DNA of 16,955 nt, taken from positions 1 to 16,955 of the forward strand of contig JANNPZ010000065.1 in NCBI GenBank assembly GCA_031400505.1, written 5' to 3'. A program made the position numbers and the translations under genes. Below are positions 7,333 through 14,345 of the stretch, one piece after another; position 1 is the first letter of the stretch; each line of letters opens with the position of its first letter. This DNA is from JAIYDJ01 sp031400505. GTDB lineage: Bacteria > Pseudomonadota > Alphaproteobacteria > Rhodobacterales > Rhodobacteraceae. A model generated the notes under the pieces. It saw only the letters and a list, made by a program, of their open reading frames with translations, was not told the origin of the DNA and searched no databases.

Positions 7333-8437
7333 GTTTGAAGGCAGCCGTCCAGTAAGCCTCGATGTCTGTCACAACATCGGAAGAAAGGGCGACGTAGCCC
7401 AATGCATCGGCAACGCGCGGGGCTTCGGCGTAGAAGTAGCGAAAGAAACCCAGCGCCCGGTCAGAACCGGTGTTGCGCATGACGATGAAGACAGTCGCAG
7501 TCATCGGCCAGTCGCCGGTTGCACCCGCCGGTTGGGCTACAATGCCGTCTGCCGATGTCCAGGTGCCACCCGCGAGCGCCGCGCGGATGCTGTTCGGGTT
7601 CGCCGCGACCGTTTCGCCTGCCGCGTTCACCAGTTGCAGAACTGCCAGACCTGACCGGGTGGCCTGCCCGAGTTCGGCATAGCCGATGGCCCCTGGCGTC
7701 GCCTGAACCGCCTCGATCACGCCCCGGTTGCCCTGCGCGCCTTCTCCTGCAGGCCAGGTCAGACTTGCCGCCTGCCCGGCGGTCCAGTCAGCACTGCGTG
7801 CCAGGTAGCCGGTGAAGGTCCATGTTGTGCCCGATCCGTCGCTGCGATGACGCACCGCAATCGGCAGGTCAGGCAGCGTGGCGGCCGGGTTCAGCGCAAG
7901 GATTGCCGGGTCGGTCCATGTGGTGATCTGACCGTTGAAGATGTCGGTCAGAACTTCGGCATCAAGCACAAGAGGTTGCGTGCCGGTCTCGATATTTGCC
8001 ATCACCACCACAGCGCCATTGATCAGCGGAAACTGCACCAGCCCGTCGGCGGTAAGCTGTTCGGCCGGAACGGGCACTTCGGTGGCGGCAAATGTTACGT
8101 TGGGATCGGCCAGCCGCACCAGACCGCCGACCGATCCGACCGGATCATAATCCAGCGCCGTGGCACCCGCTGTCCAGTCGTTGCTGGTGCCTTCCTGCCG
8201 CGCTACGTCGACACGGTCTGCCGCCAGATAACCCTGATAGGCCGTCGAGACGCGCTGAAGGATCGGGTTTACCAGTGTCGATCCGGCCGCAGACAAACGG
8301 CCTTCGGTGTTGCTGCCGGCCGCGCCGTAAACGACCAGTCCGATCCCGAGGAATACAACGGATGCGACAGCAATCCGACGCCCTAGGCTCCAAGGTTTGG
8401 TGATGACAAAAACATCCGTGTTCTGTTGATCAAGCAT
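7322..8437 (-). CDS. Membrane-anchored PstS-like phosphate-binding protein
   Basis: A 371-residue PstS-family substrate-binding protein. Residues 21-40 form one hydrophobic segment after a basic stretch, with no clear cleavage motif or lipobox. It is probably anchored to the membrane with the binding domain in the periplasm. Phosphate-site motifs are recognisable: AGST (51-54), GSVGG (101-105) and RSDGSGT (198-204). The usual ASD motif, whose Asp contacts phosphate in E. coli PstS, reads ATE here (118-120), an Asp-to-Glu change. GGAGG lies 8 bases before the ATG at 8437. No pstC, pstA, pstB or phoU follows; the next gene is a Na+/phosphate cotransporter. It may supply phosphate to a Pst complex encoded elsewhere, act as a sensor, or bind another oxyanion. 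Confidence 0.88.
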   Translation of the reverse strand: MLDQQNTDVFVITKPWSLGRRIAVASVVFLGIGLVVYGAAGSNTEGRLSAAGSTLVNPILQRVSTAYQGYLAADRVDVARQEGTSNDWTAGATALDYDPVGSVGGLVRLADPNVTFAATEVPVPAEQLTADGLVQFPLINGAVVVMANIETGTQPLVLDAEVLTDIFNGQITTWTDPAILALNPAATLPDLPIAVRHRSDGSGTTWTFTGYLARSADWTAGQAASLTWPAGEGAQGNRGVIEAVQATPGAIGYAELGQATRSGLAVLQLVNAAGETVAANPNSIRAALAGGTWTSADGIVAQPAGATGDWPMTATVFIVMRNTGSDRALGFFRYFYAEAPRVADALGYVALSSDVVTDIEAYWTAAFKPQS

Positions 8438-8465
8438 GCAGCGACCCTCCGAACAAATGAAGCCT

Positions 8466-8504
8466 TTAGACTGGCAATACTTTCTCGCTACTGCCAGAGT
8501 CTAA
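8466..8504 (-). promoter_or_regulatory. Hairpin in the pstS leader/promoter
   Basis: On the minus strand TTAGAC pairs with GTCTAA and TGGCAGTA pairs with TATTGCCA, with one G-U pair. The two stems are separated by a 2-base bulge and close a 9-base loop. This makes 14 paired positions between the upstream region and the pstS ribosome site. No T-run follows, so it is not a standard terminator. It could be an mRNA leader structure or a protein-binding dyad. Confidence 0.55.
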
Positions 8505-8518
8505 CATCGCCATGACAA
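8501..8518 (-). promoter_or_regulatory. Weak Pho-box candidate upstream of pstS
   Basis: Minus-strand TTGTCAT-GGCG-ATGTTAG has the 7-4-7 layout of a PhoB site. The first half matches CTGTCAT at 6 of 7 positions and the second at only 4 of 7. It lies in the right place for pstS but is not convincing alone. Confidence 0.3.
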
Positions 8519-8611
8519 AAAGGGCCTGAAAGCGGGAGTCCGGACATCGCTTTGACGATCGGGTCGTGCAAACGAAGATCTTCATAAAATCGCAGTCTCG
8601 GTGACTTCCTG

Positions 8612-8629
8612 CTGTCATGCCTTTGTCTT
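8612..8629 (+). promoter_or_regulatory. Pho box upstream of the amphi-Trp gene
   Basis: CTGTCAT-GCCT-TTGTCTT has two direct 7-base half-sites separated by 4 bases. The first half matches the PhoB consensus CTGTCAT exactly and the second at 5 of 7. A weaker half-like unit (GTGACTT, 8601-8607) lies 11 bases upstream in phase. The site is 47 bases before the chosen start codon, and the neighbouring divergent gene is pstS-like. Confidence 0.6.
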
Positions 8630-8676
8630 CGTTCGGGGTTCTGCTGCATCCCGAAAACCCGCAAATGGAGACTGTC

Positions 8677-9036
8677 ATGACCGATGACCGCGACGTCGCT
8701 ACCAGCCTTGATGTCACCGGCTTTGTTGCCGAACTGCGCCGTTTGGCCGACGCCCTTGAACAGGCCGCCGAATTCACGATCCATGTGGACGGAGAAGATG
8801 TGACGATCCCGGAAGGCGCACAATTTTCCATCGCGCACGAACGCGAGGGCGGTGATGTCGAGCTGGAGTTTCAGGTGACATGGTCAGACGCTGCGGCGGA
8901 TGATGGAACCGCAGCGGCAGAAGATCACGAAGCCAGTGTGAATGAAACCGAGGTGAATGAAACCGCGATTGACAAGACCGACACCGCAGCGGCCGAGCCT
9001 GCTTTGGACAAATCGGCAGGCGTCGTTCAGGCCTGA
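8677..9036 (+). CDS. Amphi-Trp domain-containing small acidic protein
   Basis: A 119-residue protein. Residues about 8-70 match the amphi-Trp domain pattern: an amphipathic helix with VAELRRLADALEQ, then two beta strands, FTIHVDGEDVTIPEG and VELEFQVTW, ending in the characteristic Trp. The remaining 50 residues are acidic and low complexity, with two NETEVNE/NETAID units, and are probably disordered. The ATG at 8677 is chosen because GGAG precedes it by 6 bases. Earlier in-frame ATGs at 8665 and 8617 lack such a site, and the one at 8617 lies inside the Pho box. The molecular function of amphi-Trp proteins is not established. The Pho-box match and divergence from pstS suggest induction under phosphate limitation. 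Confidence 0.8.
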   Translation: MTDDRDVATSLDVTGFVAELRRLADALEQAAEFTIHVDGEDVTIPEGAQFSIAHEREGGDVELEFQVTWSDAAADDGTAAAEDHEASVNETEVNETAIDKTDTAAAEPALDKSAGVVQA

Positions 9037-9116
9037 TCAGCATCGCCGATCACGATTCTTGCGGCGGTAATGACAGCCCATGTTCCACGCCCTGGCGCGG
9101 CCAGCCAAGGCCGGGT

Positions 9117-9947
9117 TTAGCGTTGCAAAGCCATGCGGGCGATCCAGGCAGAAATTGCGGCCAGCGCCTCGGGTTCGTCCAGAAACGGGATATGGCCGCG
9201 ATCGGGTATGTTAGCAAAAATCATGTCCGGGCGGGCATCACACATCGCCTTTGCAGTGGCGGCGCTTAGCACGTCCGAGTTTTCCCCCCGGATCAGGGCG
9301 AGAGGAAGATCATGGCACGCCTCGAACAGCGGCCACAGATCCGCCGGGGGTGCCGCCATCGCGGCCTCGAGCGACTGTCTCAGCGCCGGATCGTAGGTCA
9401 GATCGGGGCCATCCGCAGCCATGACGTAATGGCGGATCGTCTCTTCGGCCCAGCGTTGCATTGAAACCTGTGCAAATCCGGGCATGGCTTGCGCCGTCCG
9501 GTCAGCGATGTCTTCCAACGTGGGCGCGCTGGGACGTTGGCCGACATATCGCCCGATCCGCTCCAGCCCGGTGCGTTCCAGAACCGGCCCGACATCGTTC
9601 AGACATAAGCCCAGCAGGCGCGCCCGCGCCGTTGCGGCGATCACCATTCCCAGCAGGCCGCCGCGCGACGACCCGATGATCCCTGCCTGCGCCAGCCCCA
9701 GGTGATCAAGCAGCGCCAGCGCGTCCTGCGCCTCTTGTGATACGGTATATGTCGCAGCACCGGTCCAGTCCGAACCGCCGCGCCCGCGGCTGTCCAGCCG
9801 TATCAGACGGACCCCGGTCAGATGGCGTGCCAGATAGTCGAAATCACGACTGTCACGGGTAAGGCCCGCCAGTGCCAGCACGGGCAGCCCGTTGCCCTGA
9901 TCCTGAAATGCAAGGCGCGCGCCATCACCGGCCTTGAATTTCAACAT
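9117..9947 (-). CDS. Alpha/beta hydrolase of the C4-metabolism array
   Basis: A 276-residue alpha/beta-hydrolase fold protein with no signal peptide, so cytoplasmic. The catalytic triad can be read as Ser 94 (G-S-S-R-G nucleophile elbow), Asp 225 (GENSDVLS) and His 252 (DRGHIPFLDEPE). The oxyanion-hole region is LAGLTRDS near 27-33, and a cap domain lies at about 120-205. AAGGGA precedes the ATG at 9947. It is the last gene of the minus-strand array, 41 bases after the hydroxyacyl-CoA dehydrogenase gene. Substrate is not determined by sequence. The setting makes an ester or thioester of a short hydroxy acid attractive, for example 3-hydroxybutyrate oligomers, but this is inference. Haloperoxidase-like and enol-lactone hydrolase relatives share the same pattern. 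Confidence 0.85.
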   Translation of the reverse strand: MLKFKAGDGARLAFQDQGNGLPVLALAGLTRDSRDFDYLARHLTGVRLIRLDSRGRGGSDWTGAATYTVSQEAQDALALLDHLGLAQAGIIGSSRGGLLGMVIAATARARLLGLCLNDVGPVLERTGLERIGRYVGQRPSAPTLEDIADRTAQAMPGFAQVSMQRWAEETIRHYVMAADGPDLTYDPALRQSLEAAMAAPPADLWPLFEACHDLPLALIRGENSDVLSAATAKAMCDARPDMIFANIPDRGHIPFLDEPEALAAISAWIARMALQR

Positions 9948-9988
9948 TGCCCAATCCCTTTTTGCGTCCTCTGGCCGGTCCGGGACGC

Positions 9989-10840
9989 CTAGCCGTAGGT
10001 GAAGAAACCCCGCTTTGCCTTACGTCCCAGATATCCCGCCGCCACCATCTGTTTGAGCAAGGGCGACGGGCGGTACTTCGGGTCTTCGAACCCGTTTGAC
10101 AACGTTTCCATGATGTTGAGCACGACGTCCAACCCGATCAGATCACCCAGCGACAGCGGGCCCATCGGGTGATTGGCCCCGAGTTTCATCATGCTGTCAA
10201 TGTCTTCGGGTGTTGCCAGACCTTCGTAGACGCAGTTCACCGCCTCGTTGATCAAGGGTGCCAAAAGGCGGTTGACGATGAAACCATAGCTGTCTTTCGA
10301 GATGCGCGGCGTCTTGCCGATGGCGCGGGTAGCCTCGAAAACCGCCTCGGCCACGGCATCCTCGGTCTGCATCGCGCGGATGATTTCGACCAGTTGCATC
10401 ACTGGCACCGGGTTGAAGAAATGCATCCCGATCACGCGACCGGGATTTTGCGAAACCGCGGCAAGCTCGGTCAGCGAGATGGACGAGGTGTTCGACGCCA
10501 GGATCGCCTGCGGTCTGCACACCGCGTCAAGCTGGCGGATGAGGCCGGATTTGACGTCGAGCCGTTCGACGATCGCTTCGATCACCAGATCGCGATCGGC
10601 CATGGCGTCGAGCACTGTGGCGGGCGCTACACGGGCCAGGGCTGCCTCGGCGGCCTCTGGCGTGACCGTGCCCTTCTTGACCTGCCGCTCAAGGCTGGCG
10701 CGGATCGTAGCCATGCCCCGGTCCAGCGCAGCCTGCGCCAGATCCAGCATCACGACGGGATAGCCCGCCAGGGCAAAGACCTGGGCGATGCCGTTTCCCA
10801 TGGTTCCGGCGCCGATCACGCCGACGGTTTCGATCTTCAT
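9989..10840 (-). CDS. 3-hydroxybutyryl-CoA / 3-hydroxyacyl-CoA dehydrogenase
   Basis: NAD(P)-dependent oxidation of (S)-3-hydroxybutyryl-CoA to acetoacetyl-CoA, or the reverse. The protein has 283 residues, normal for stand-alone Hbd/PaaH enzymes. The Rossmann motif GAGTMGNGIAQ is at 10-20. The active site includes SNTSS (116-120) and the His 140/Glu 152 pair in HFFNPVPVMQLVE. The C-terminal dimerisation domain begins around 185 with GFIVNRLL. The ATG at 10840 follows GGAG by 6 bases; the open frame extends only to a TTG 12 bases further. It follows bdhA by 15 bases. This enzyme family is specific for the (S) isomer, opposite to BdhA, so the two link acetoacetyl-CoA and acetoacetate to opposite stereoisomers. 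Confidence 0.93.
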   Translation of the reverse strand: MKIETVGVIGAGTMGNGIAQVFALAGYPVVMLDLAQAALDRGMATIRASLERQVKKGTVTPEAAEAALARVAPATVLDAMADRDLVIEAIVERLDVKSGLIRQLDAVCRPQAILASNTSSISLTELAAVSQNPGRVIGMHFFNPVPVMQLVEIIRAMQTEDAVAEAVFEATRAIGKTPRISKDSYGFIVNRLLAPLINEAVNCVYEGLATPEDIDSMMKLGANHPMGPLSLGDLIGLDVVLNIMETLSNGFEDPKYRPSPLLKQMVAAGYLGRKAKRGFFTYG

Positions 10841-10855
10841 GGCTTGCTCCAAGTG

Positions 10856-11638
10856 TCAGTGGGCGGTCCAGCCGCCGTCGATGGGAATGGCGGTACCGGT
10901 GATCTGGGCGGCCGCATCGGTGCACAAAAACGCCGTCAGCGCCGCCACCTGCTCGACAGTGACGAAGGCTTTGGTGGGCTGTGCCGCCAGCAGCACATCA
11001 CGGATCACTTCCGCTTCGGTGATGCCGCGGGCCGTGGCAGTTTCGGGGATCTGGCGTTCGACAAGTGGCGTCAGCACATAGCCGGGGCAGACGGCATTGG
11101 CCGTGATGCCATGTTCGGCACCTTCCAGCGCCAGCGTTTTGGTCAACCCCACGACGCCGTGCTTGGCCATCACATAGGCCGATTTGTAGGGCGACGCGAC
11201 CAGGCCATGCGCCGAGGCAATGGCGACCATGCGCCCCCAGCCGCGCGCCTTCATGCCGCCAAAGGTCAGCCGCGCCAGATGCCAAGCCGCTGACATGTTG
11301 ATGGCAAGGATCAGGTCATACCGGTCGACAGGGAAGTCTTCGATCGGGGCCACAGTCTGGATGCCCGCATTCGGAACCACGATGTCAACCCGGCCAAACT
11401 GCGCCTCGGTCGCTGCCACCAGATCGGCGATCTGGTCGGGTTTCGACATGTCGGCGCCGTGGAAGGCGATCTCGGCCCCGGTCTGCGCGCCAAGCTCTGC
11501 GCGCGACGCCTCGATTTCGGCGGGATTGCCAAGGCCGTTCATCATCACGCCATGCCCGGCTTGTGCGAGCGCGCGGGCGATGCCCAGTCCGATGCCACTG
11601 GTCGATCCGGTCACGATGGCAATGCGTCGTTCGGTCAT
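10856..11638 (-). CDS. bdhA: D-beta-hydroxybutyrate dehydrogenase (3-hydroxybutyrate dehydrogenase)
   Basis: NAD-dependent short-chain dehydrogenase converting (R)-3-hydroxybutyrate to acetoacetate, 260 residues. The cofactor motif TGSTSGIG is at 10-17 and NAG at 90-92. The catalytic residues are Asn 114, Ser 142, Tyr 155 and Lys 159. The residues that bind the substrate carboxylate in known bacterial enzymes also appear at the expected positions (Gln 94, His 144, Lys 152, Gln 196), which makes this assignment specific rather than a general SDR call. The ATG at 11638 follows AAGGA by 7 bases; the longer open frame to 11851 reads into non-coding DNA and the end of atoA. It is 175 bases after atoA, the only sizeable gap in the array. 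Confidence 0.95.
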   Translation of the reverse strand: MTERRIAIVTGSTSGIGLGIARALAQAGHGVMMNGLGNPAEIEASRAELGAQTGAEIAFHGADMSKPDQIADLVAATEAQFGRVDIVVPNAGIQTVAPIEDFPVDRYDLILAINMSAAWHLARLTFGGMKARGWGRMVAIASAHGLVASPYKSAYVMAKHGVVGLTKTLALEGAEHGITANAVCPGYVLTPLVERQIPETATARGITEAEVIRDVLLAAQPTKAFVTVEQVAALTAFLCTDAAAQITGTAIPIDGGWTAH

Positions 11639-11716
11639 GGAAAATCCTTTCAGACGGTGTGGCAGGCAAACTCGGCTGCCGGAACAAAGCCTGCGACCTT
11701 GATCCGGTTGGTGTTG

Positions 11717-11749
11717 CGGGGTGCTTGCCGGTTGTCGGATCGCACCCCG
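11717..11749. repeat. Hairpin in the atoA-bdhA gap
   Basis: CGGGGTGC (11717-11724) and GCACCCCG (11742-11749) form a perfect 8-bp inverted repeat. A nested CCG-GTTGT-CGG lies inside. No T-run follows on either strand, so it is not a typical terminator. It lies in the 175-base gap between the CoA-transferase and bdhA and may be a processing or regulatory element. Confidence 0.5.
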
Positions 11750-11813
11750 ACGACAAGACCCGACGCAACGCTTTTTCGCGCCGGACCGGCCGCAAGGTTG
11801 CGCCCGGCCCGCA

Positions 11814-12467
11814 TCAGGCCAGAACCATCTCGGGCACGTCATCGCCCACATGCAGATGGGCTGCCGTGGCGGCCAGCACCTCGGCGATACTGACGCCCGG
11901 CGCGCGCTCGATCAGGTGCAGGCCGTCTTCCTCGGGCCGGATCACCGCCAGATCGGTCACGATCAGATCGACCCGGCGCGCGGCGGTCAGGGGCAGCGTG
12001 CAGTGCGGCACGATCTTTGACGCTCCGCGCGCGGCATGCTGCATCGCGACCACCACGCGGCGCGCGCCTGCCACCAGGTCCATTGCGCCACCCATGCCGG
12101 GTATCATCTTGCCCGGCACCTTCCAGTTGGCCAGATAGCCGCGCTCATCCACTTCCAGCCCGCCAAGCACCGTCATGTCCAGGTGTCCGCCGCGGATCAG
12201 GCCAAAGCTCATGGCGCTGTCAATCGAGGCCGCACCCGGCACAGCCGTAACGAAACCACCGCCGGCATCGGTCAGGTCCTGATCTTCCATGCCTTCGGGT
12301 GGGCGCGCCCCAAGGCCGATGATCCCGTTTTCTGCCTGAAAGAACACGGCCAGATCGGCGGACACATAATTGGCCACCATCGAGGGCAGCCCGATGCCGA
12401 GGTTCACCAGCATGCCGCTGCGGATTTCGCGGGCGACGCGGCGCGAAATGAGTTCTTTGGCGTCCAT
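11814..12467 (-). CDS. atoA: Acetoacetate/3-oxoacid CoA-transferase subunit B
   Basis: Beta subunit of a class I CoA-transferase, 217 residues. It carries the catalytic glutamate, Glu 46 in QAENGIIG, which forms the covalent glutamyl-CoA intermediate. GIGLPSMV (near 24-31) and PGAAS are family landmarks. The start is the ATG at 12467, which follows GGAGG; a TTG one codon earlier is less likely. The TGATG junction means the stop of subunit A and this start share one base. With AtoD it exchanges CoA between acetyl-CoA (or succinyl-CoA) and acetoacetate. The presence of acetate kinase and phosphotransacetylase upstream favours acetyl-CoA as donor here. Succinyl-CoA:3-oxoacid transferase (ScoB) is the main alternative, as the families overlap. 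Confidence 0.92.
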   Translation of the reverse strand: MDAKELISRRVAREIRSGMLVNLGIGLPSMVANYVSADLAVFFQAENGIIGLGARPPEGMEDQDLTDAGGGFVTAVPGAASIDSAMSFGLIRGGHLDMTVLGGLEVDERGYLANWKVPGKMIPGMGGAMDLVAGARRVVVAMQHAARGASKIVPHCTLPLTAARRVDLIVTDLAVIRPEEDGLHLIERAPGVSIAEVLAATAAHLHVGDDVPEMVLA

Positions 12468-13132
12468 CAATTGCCTCCTCGCGCCGCGCGTTCAAGCAAA
12501 TGATCGACCAGCACCCCCGGCGTTTTTACCGCGTCGGGCGGGATCATACCCACCGGCACGATAAATTCGGCCTCGGCGATCACGGTGTCGGCGGCCAAGG
12601 CCATGATCGGATTGAAGTTATGGGCGGTCAGCGAATATTCCAGATTGCCGTTGTAATCCGCCTGCCGTGCTGCGATCAGGGCAAAATCGCCCCGGATCGG
12701 GTGTTCCAGCAAAAACTGTTTGCCGTTTACCTCGATGACCTGCTTGCCGTCCTCGACCTCGGTGCCAAGACCCGTGGCTGTCAGAATGCCGCCAAGGCCC
12801 ACACCGCCTGCCCGGATGCGTTCGACCAGCGTGCCCTGCGGCACCAGTTCCACGGCGATTTCGCCCGAGATCATCTTGGCCTGCGTCTCAGGGTTCAGCC
12901 CGATATGCGATGTGACCAGCCGCGCCACCGCCCTTGCCGTCACCAGCTTGCCGATCCCCACGCCGGGCTTTGCGGTATCGTTGGCCACAATCGTCAGCCC
13001 GCGCACCCCGCGCGCGACCAGCGCGTCAATCATCCGGTGCGGAGAGCCCACGCCCATGAAACCGCCAATCAGCAGGGTCGCGCCGTCTGTCACCAGTTCC
13101 GCCGCTGCATCAGCCTTCAACGCGCGCATCAT
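12467..13132 (-). CDS. atoD: Acetoacetate/3-oxoacid CoA-transferase subunit A
   Basis: Alpha subunit of the class I CoA-transferase, 221 residues. The CoA-transferase signature GGFMGVGSP lies at 23-31, and the conserved GGILTATGLGT and YNGNLEYS regions are present. The start ATG at 13132 overlaps the stop of ackA (ATGA); a second ATG follows immediately at 13129, so the protein begins Met-Met or Met. Its stop shares one base with the start of subunit B, which keeps the two subunits in equal amounts. As with its partner, annotation as AtoD or ScoA depends on the CoA donor, which sequence alone does not settle. Confidence 0.92.
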   Translation of the reverse strand: MMRALKADAAAELVTDGATLLIGGFMGVGSPHRMIDALVARGVRGLTIVANDTAKPGVGIGKLVTARAVARLVTSHIGLNPETQAKMISGEIAVELVPQGTLVERIRAGGVGLGGILTATGLGTEVEDGKQVIEVNGKQFLLEHPIRGDFALIAARQADYNGNLEYSLTAHNFNPIMALAADTVIAEAEFIVPVGMIPPDAVKTPGVLVDHLLERAARGGN

Positions 13133-14334
13133 GCCGCAATCCTTCCGCGTTCCATTGCAAGCGCCCGCGTTGCCCGGGCAATCACCAGTTCTTCGTCGGT
13201 GGGGATCACCATCACGGTGACCGGCGCGCCGTCCACCGAGATGACCGGGGCGTTCGTGGCATTGCGTGCGGGGTCCAGTTCAATGCCCAGCCAGCCCATG
13301 GCCTCGGCGACCTGCATCCGGATCCTGCGGGAATTTTCTCCGATGCCGCCACAGAACACCAGACCGTCAAGCCCTTGCAGCGCAGCTGCAAGGCTGCCTA
13401 CTTCGCGCTGGATGCGATATACGAAATGCGCGATAGCCTCGCGCGCGCGGGGGTCGTCAGATGCTTCCAGCGTGCGCATGTCGTTCGACAGGCCAGACAG
13501 GCCCAGCAGCCCCGACTGGCGATACAGCAAATCCGAAATCGCGGTGGCGTCCATGCCTTCCTGATCCATCAGGTACAGCACGACGCCGGGGTCAAGCTGG
13601 CCGCTGCGCGTGCCCATCGGCAGCCCGTCCAGCGCCGAAAAGCCCATCGTAGAGGCGACCGAACGACCTGACTTCAGCCCGCACATCGAGGCCCCGTTGC
13701 CCAGATGCGCCACGATCACCCGGCCCGCCGCCAGATCGGGGGCCTGTTCGCGCAGCGTACCGGCGATGTAGTCGTAGGACAGGCCGTGAAAGCCATAGCG
13801 TCGCACGCCCTTGTCGTAATAGGCGCGGGGCAGGGCGAACGTGTCGTTTACAAAGGGCTGATTGCGGTGAAAGGCGGTGTCAAAGCAGGCCACTTGCACG
13901 GCATCGGGAAATGCCGCCGCCGCCGCGCGGATGCCCGAAAGGTTGTGCGGCTGATGCAGCGGCGCAAACGGCTCCAGTTTCTCGAGGCCTGCCAGCACAT
14001 CCTGTAAGATCACAGCCGGGGATGTATGATGGACACCGCCGTGCACAACCCGGTGCCCCACGGCCGACACGGCCAGTCCTGGAAACAAGCCATCCAGCGC
14101 AGCCAGCACGGTGGCAAGTGCGGCAGCGTGATCGATGAAACTGGTCGCCAGACCTGCGGGCAACGGCAGCACCGTGCCTGCCGCGTCCTTCAGCCGCAAT
14201 GTGCCATCGCCGCCGATCCGGTCTACTAACCCCGTTGCGATGCTGTCCAGCGCCTCGGAATAGACCCCGATCTTCAGCGAGGATGACCCTGCGTTCAGTG
14301 TCAGAATGACGCGCAGAGCGGTTTGTCCGGTCAT
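13129..14334 (-). CDS. ackA: Acetate kinase (acetate/propionate/butyrate kinase family)
   Basis: Converts acetate and ATP to acetyl phosphate, or the reverse. It has 401 residues from the ATG at 14334. Landmarks are LNAGSSS (12-18), Arg 95 in GHRVVHGG, catalytic Asp 152 in FDTAFH, the nucleotide-binding AHLGNGAS (209-216), Arg 243 in GTRSGQLDPG, and FCGGIGENS (328-335). The frame also offers a GTG at 14349 that overlaps the stop of the upstream fusion gene by 4 bases and matches the coupling style of this array; both starts are plausible and neither has a strong ribosome site. The usual FHGTSH motif reads FHGLSY, a change of the second His that could affect side-chain preference. Propionate or butyrate may also be substrates. 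Confidence 0.93.
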   Translation of the reverse strand: MTGQTALRVILTLNAGSSSLKIGVYSEALDSIATGLVDRIGGDGTLRLKDAAGTVLPLPAGLATSFIDHAAALATVLAALDGLFPGLAVSAVGHRVVHGGVHHTSPAVILQDVLAGLEKLEPFAPLHQPHNLSGIRAAAAAFPDAVQVACFDTAFHRNQPFVNDTFALPRAYYDKGVRRYGFHGLSYDYIAGTLREQAPDLAAGRVIVAHLGNGASMCGLKSGRSVASTMGFSALDGLPMGTRSGQLDPGVVLYLMDQEGMDATAISDLLYRQSGLLGLSGLSNDMRTLEASDDPRAREAIAHFVYRIQREVGSLAAALQGLDGLVFCGGIGENSRRIRMQVAEAMGWLGIELDPARNATNAPVISVDGAPVTVMVIPTDEELVIARATRALAMERGRIAA

Positions 14335-14345
14335 GCCCGCCCCCG

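Noticed and set aside
8617..8676. Longer amphi-Trp protein starting at ATG 8617 or 8665
   Set aside because: The ATG at 8617 is inside the Pho-box match and 8665 lacks a ribosome site; GGAG is correctly spaced for 8677.
9037..9116. Possible terminator between the amphi-Trp gene and the hydrolase gene
   Set aside because: Only short GGCC/GGCC pairings were found and no T-run on either strand.
11639..11851. N-terminal extension of BdhA to 11851
   Set aside because: The extra 71 residues are Cys/Arg-rich and unlike any SDR, and the ATG at 11638 has a good ribosome site and gives the family length.
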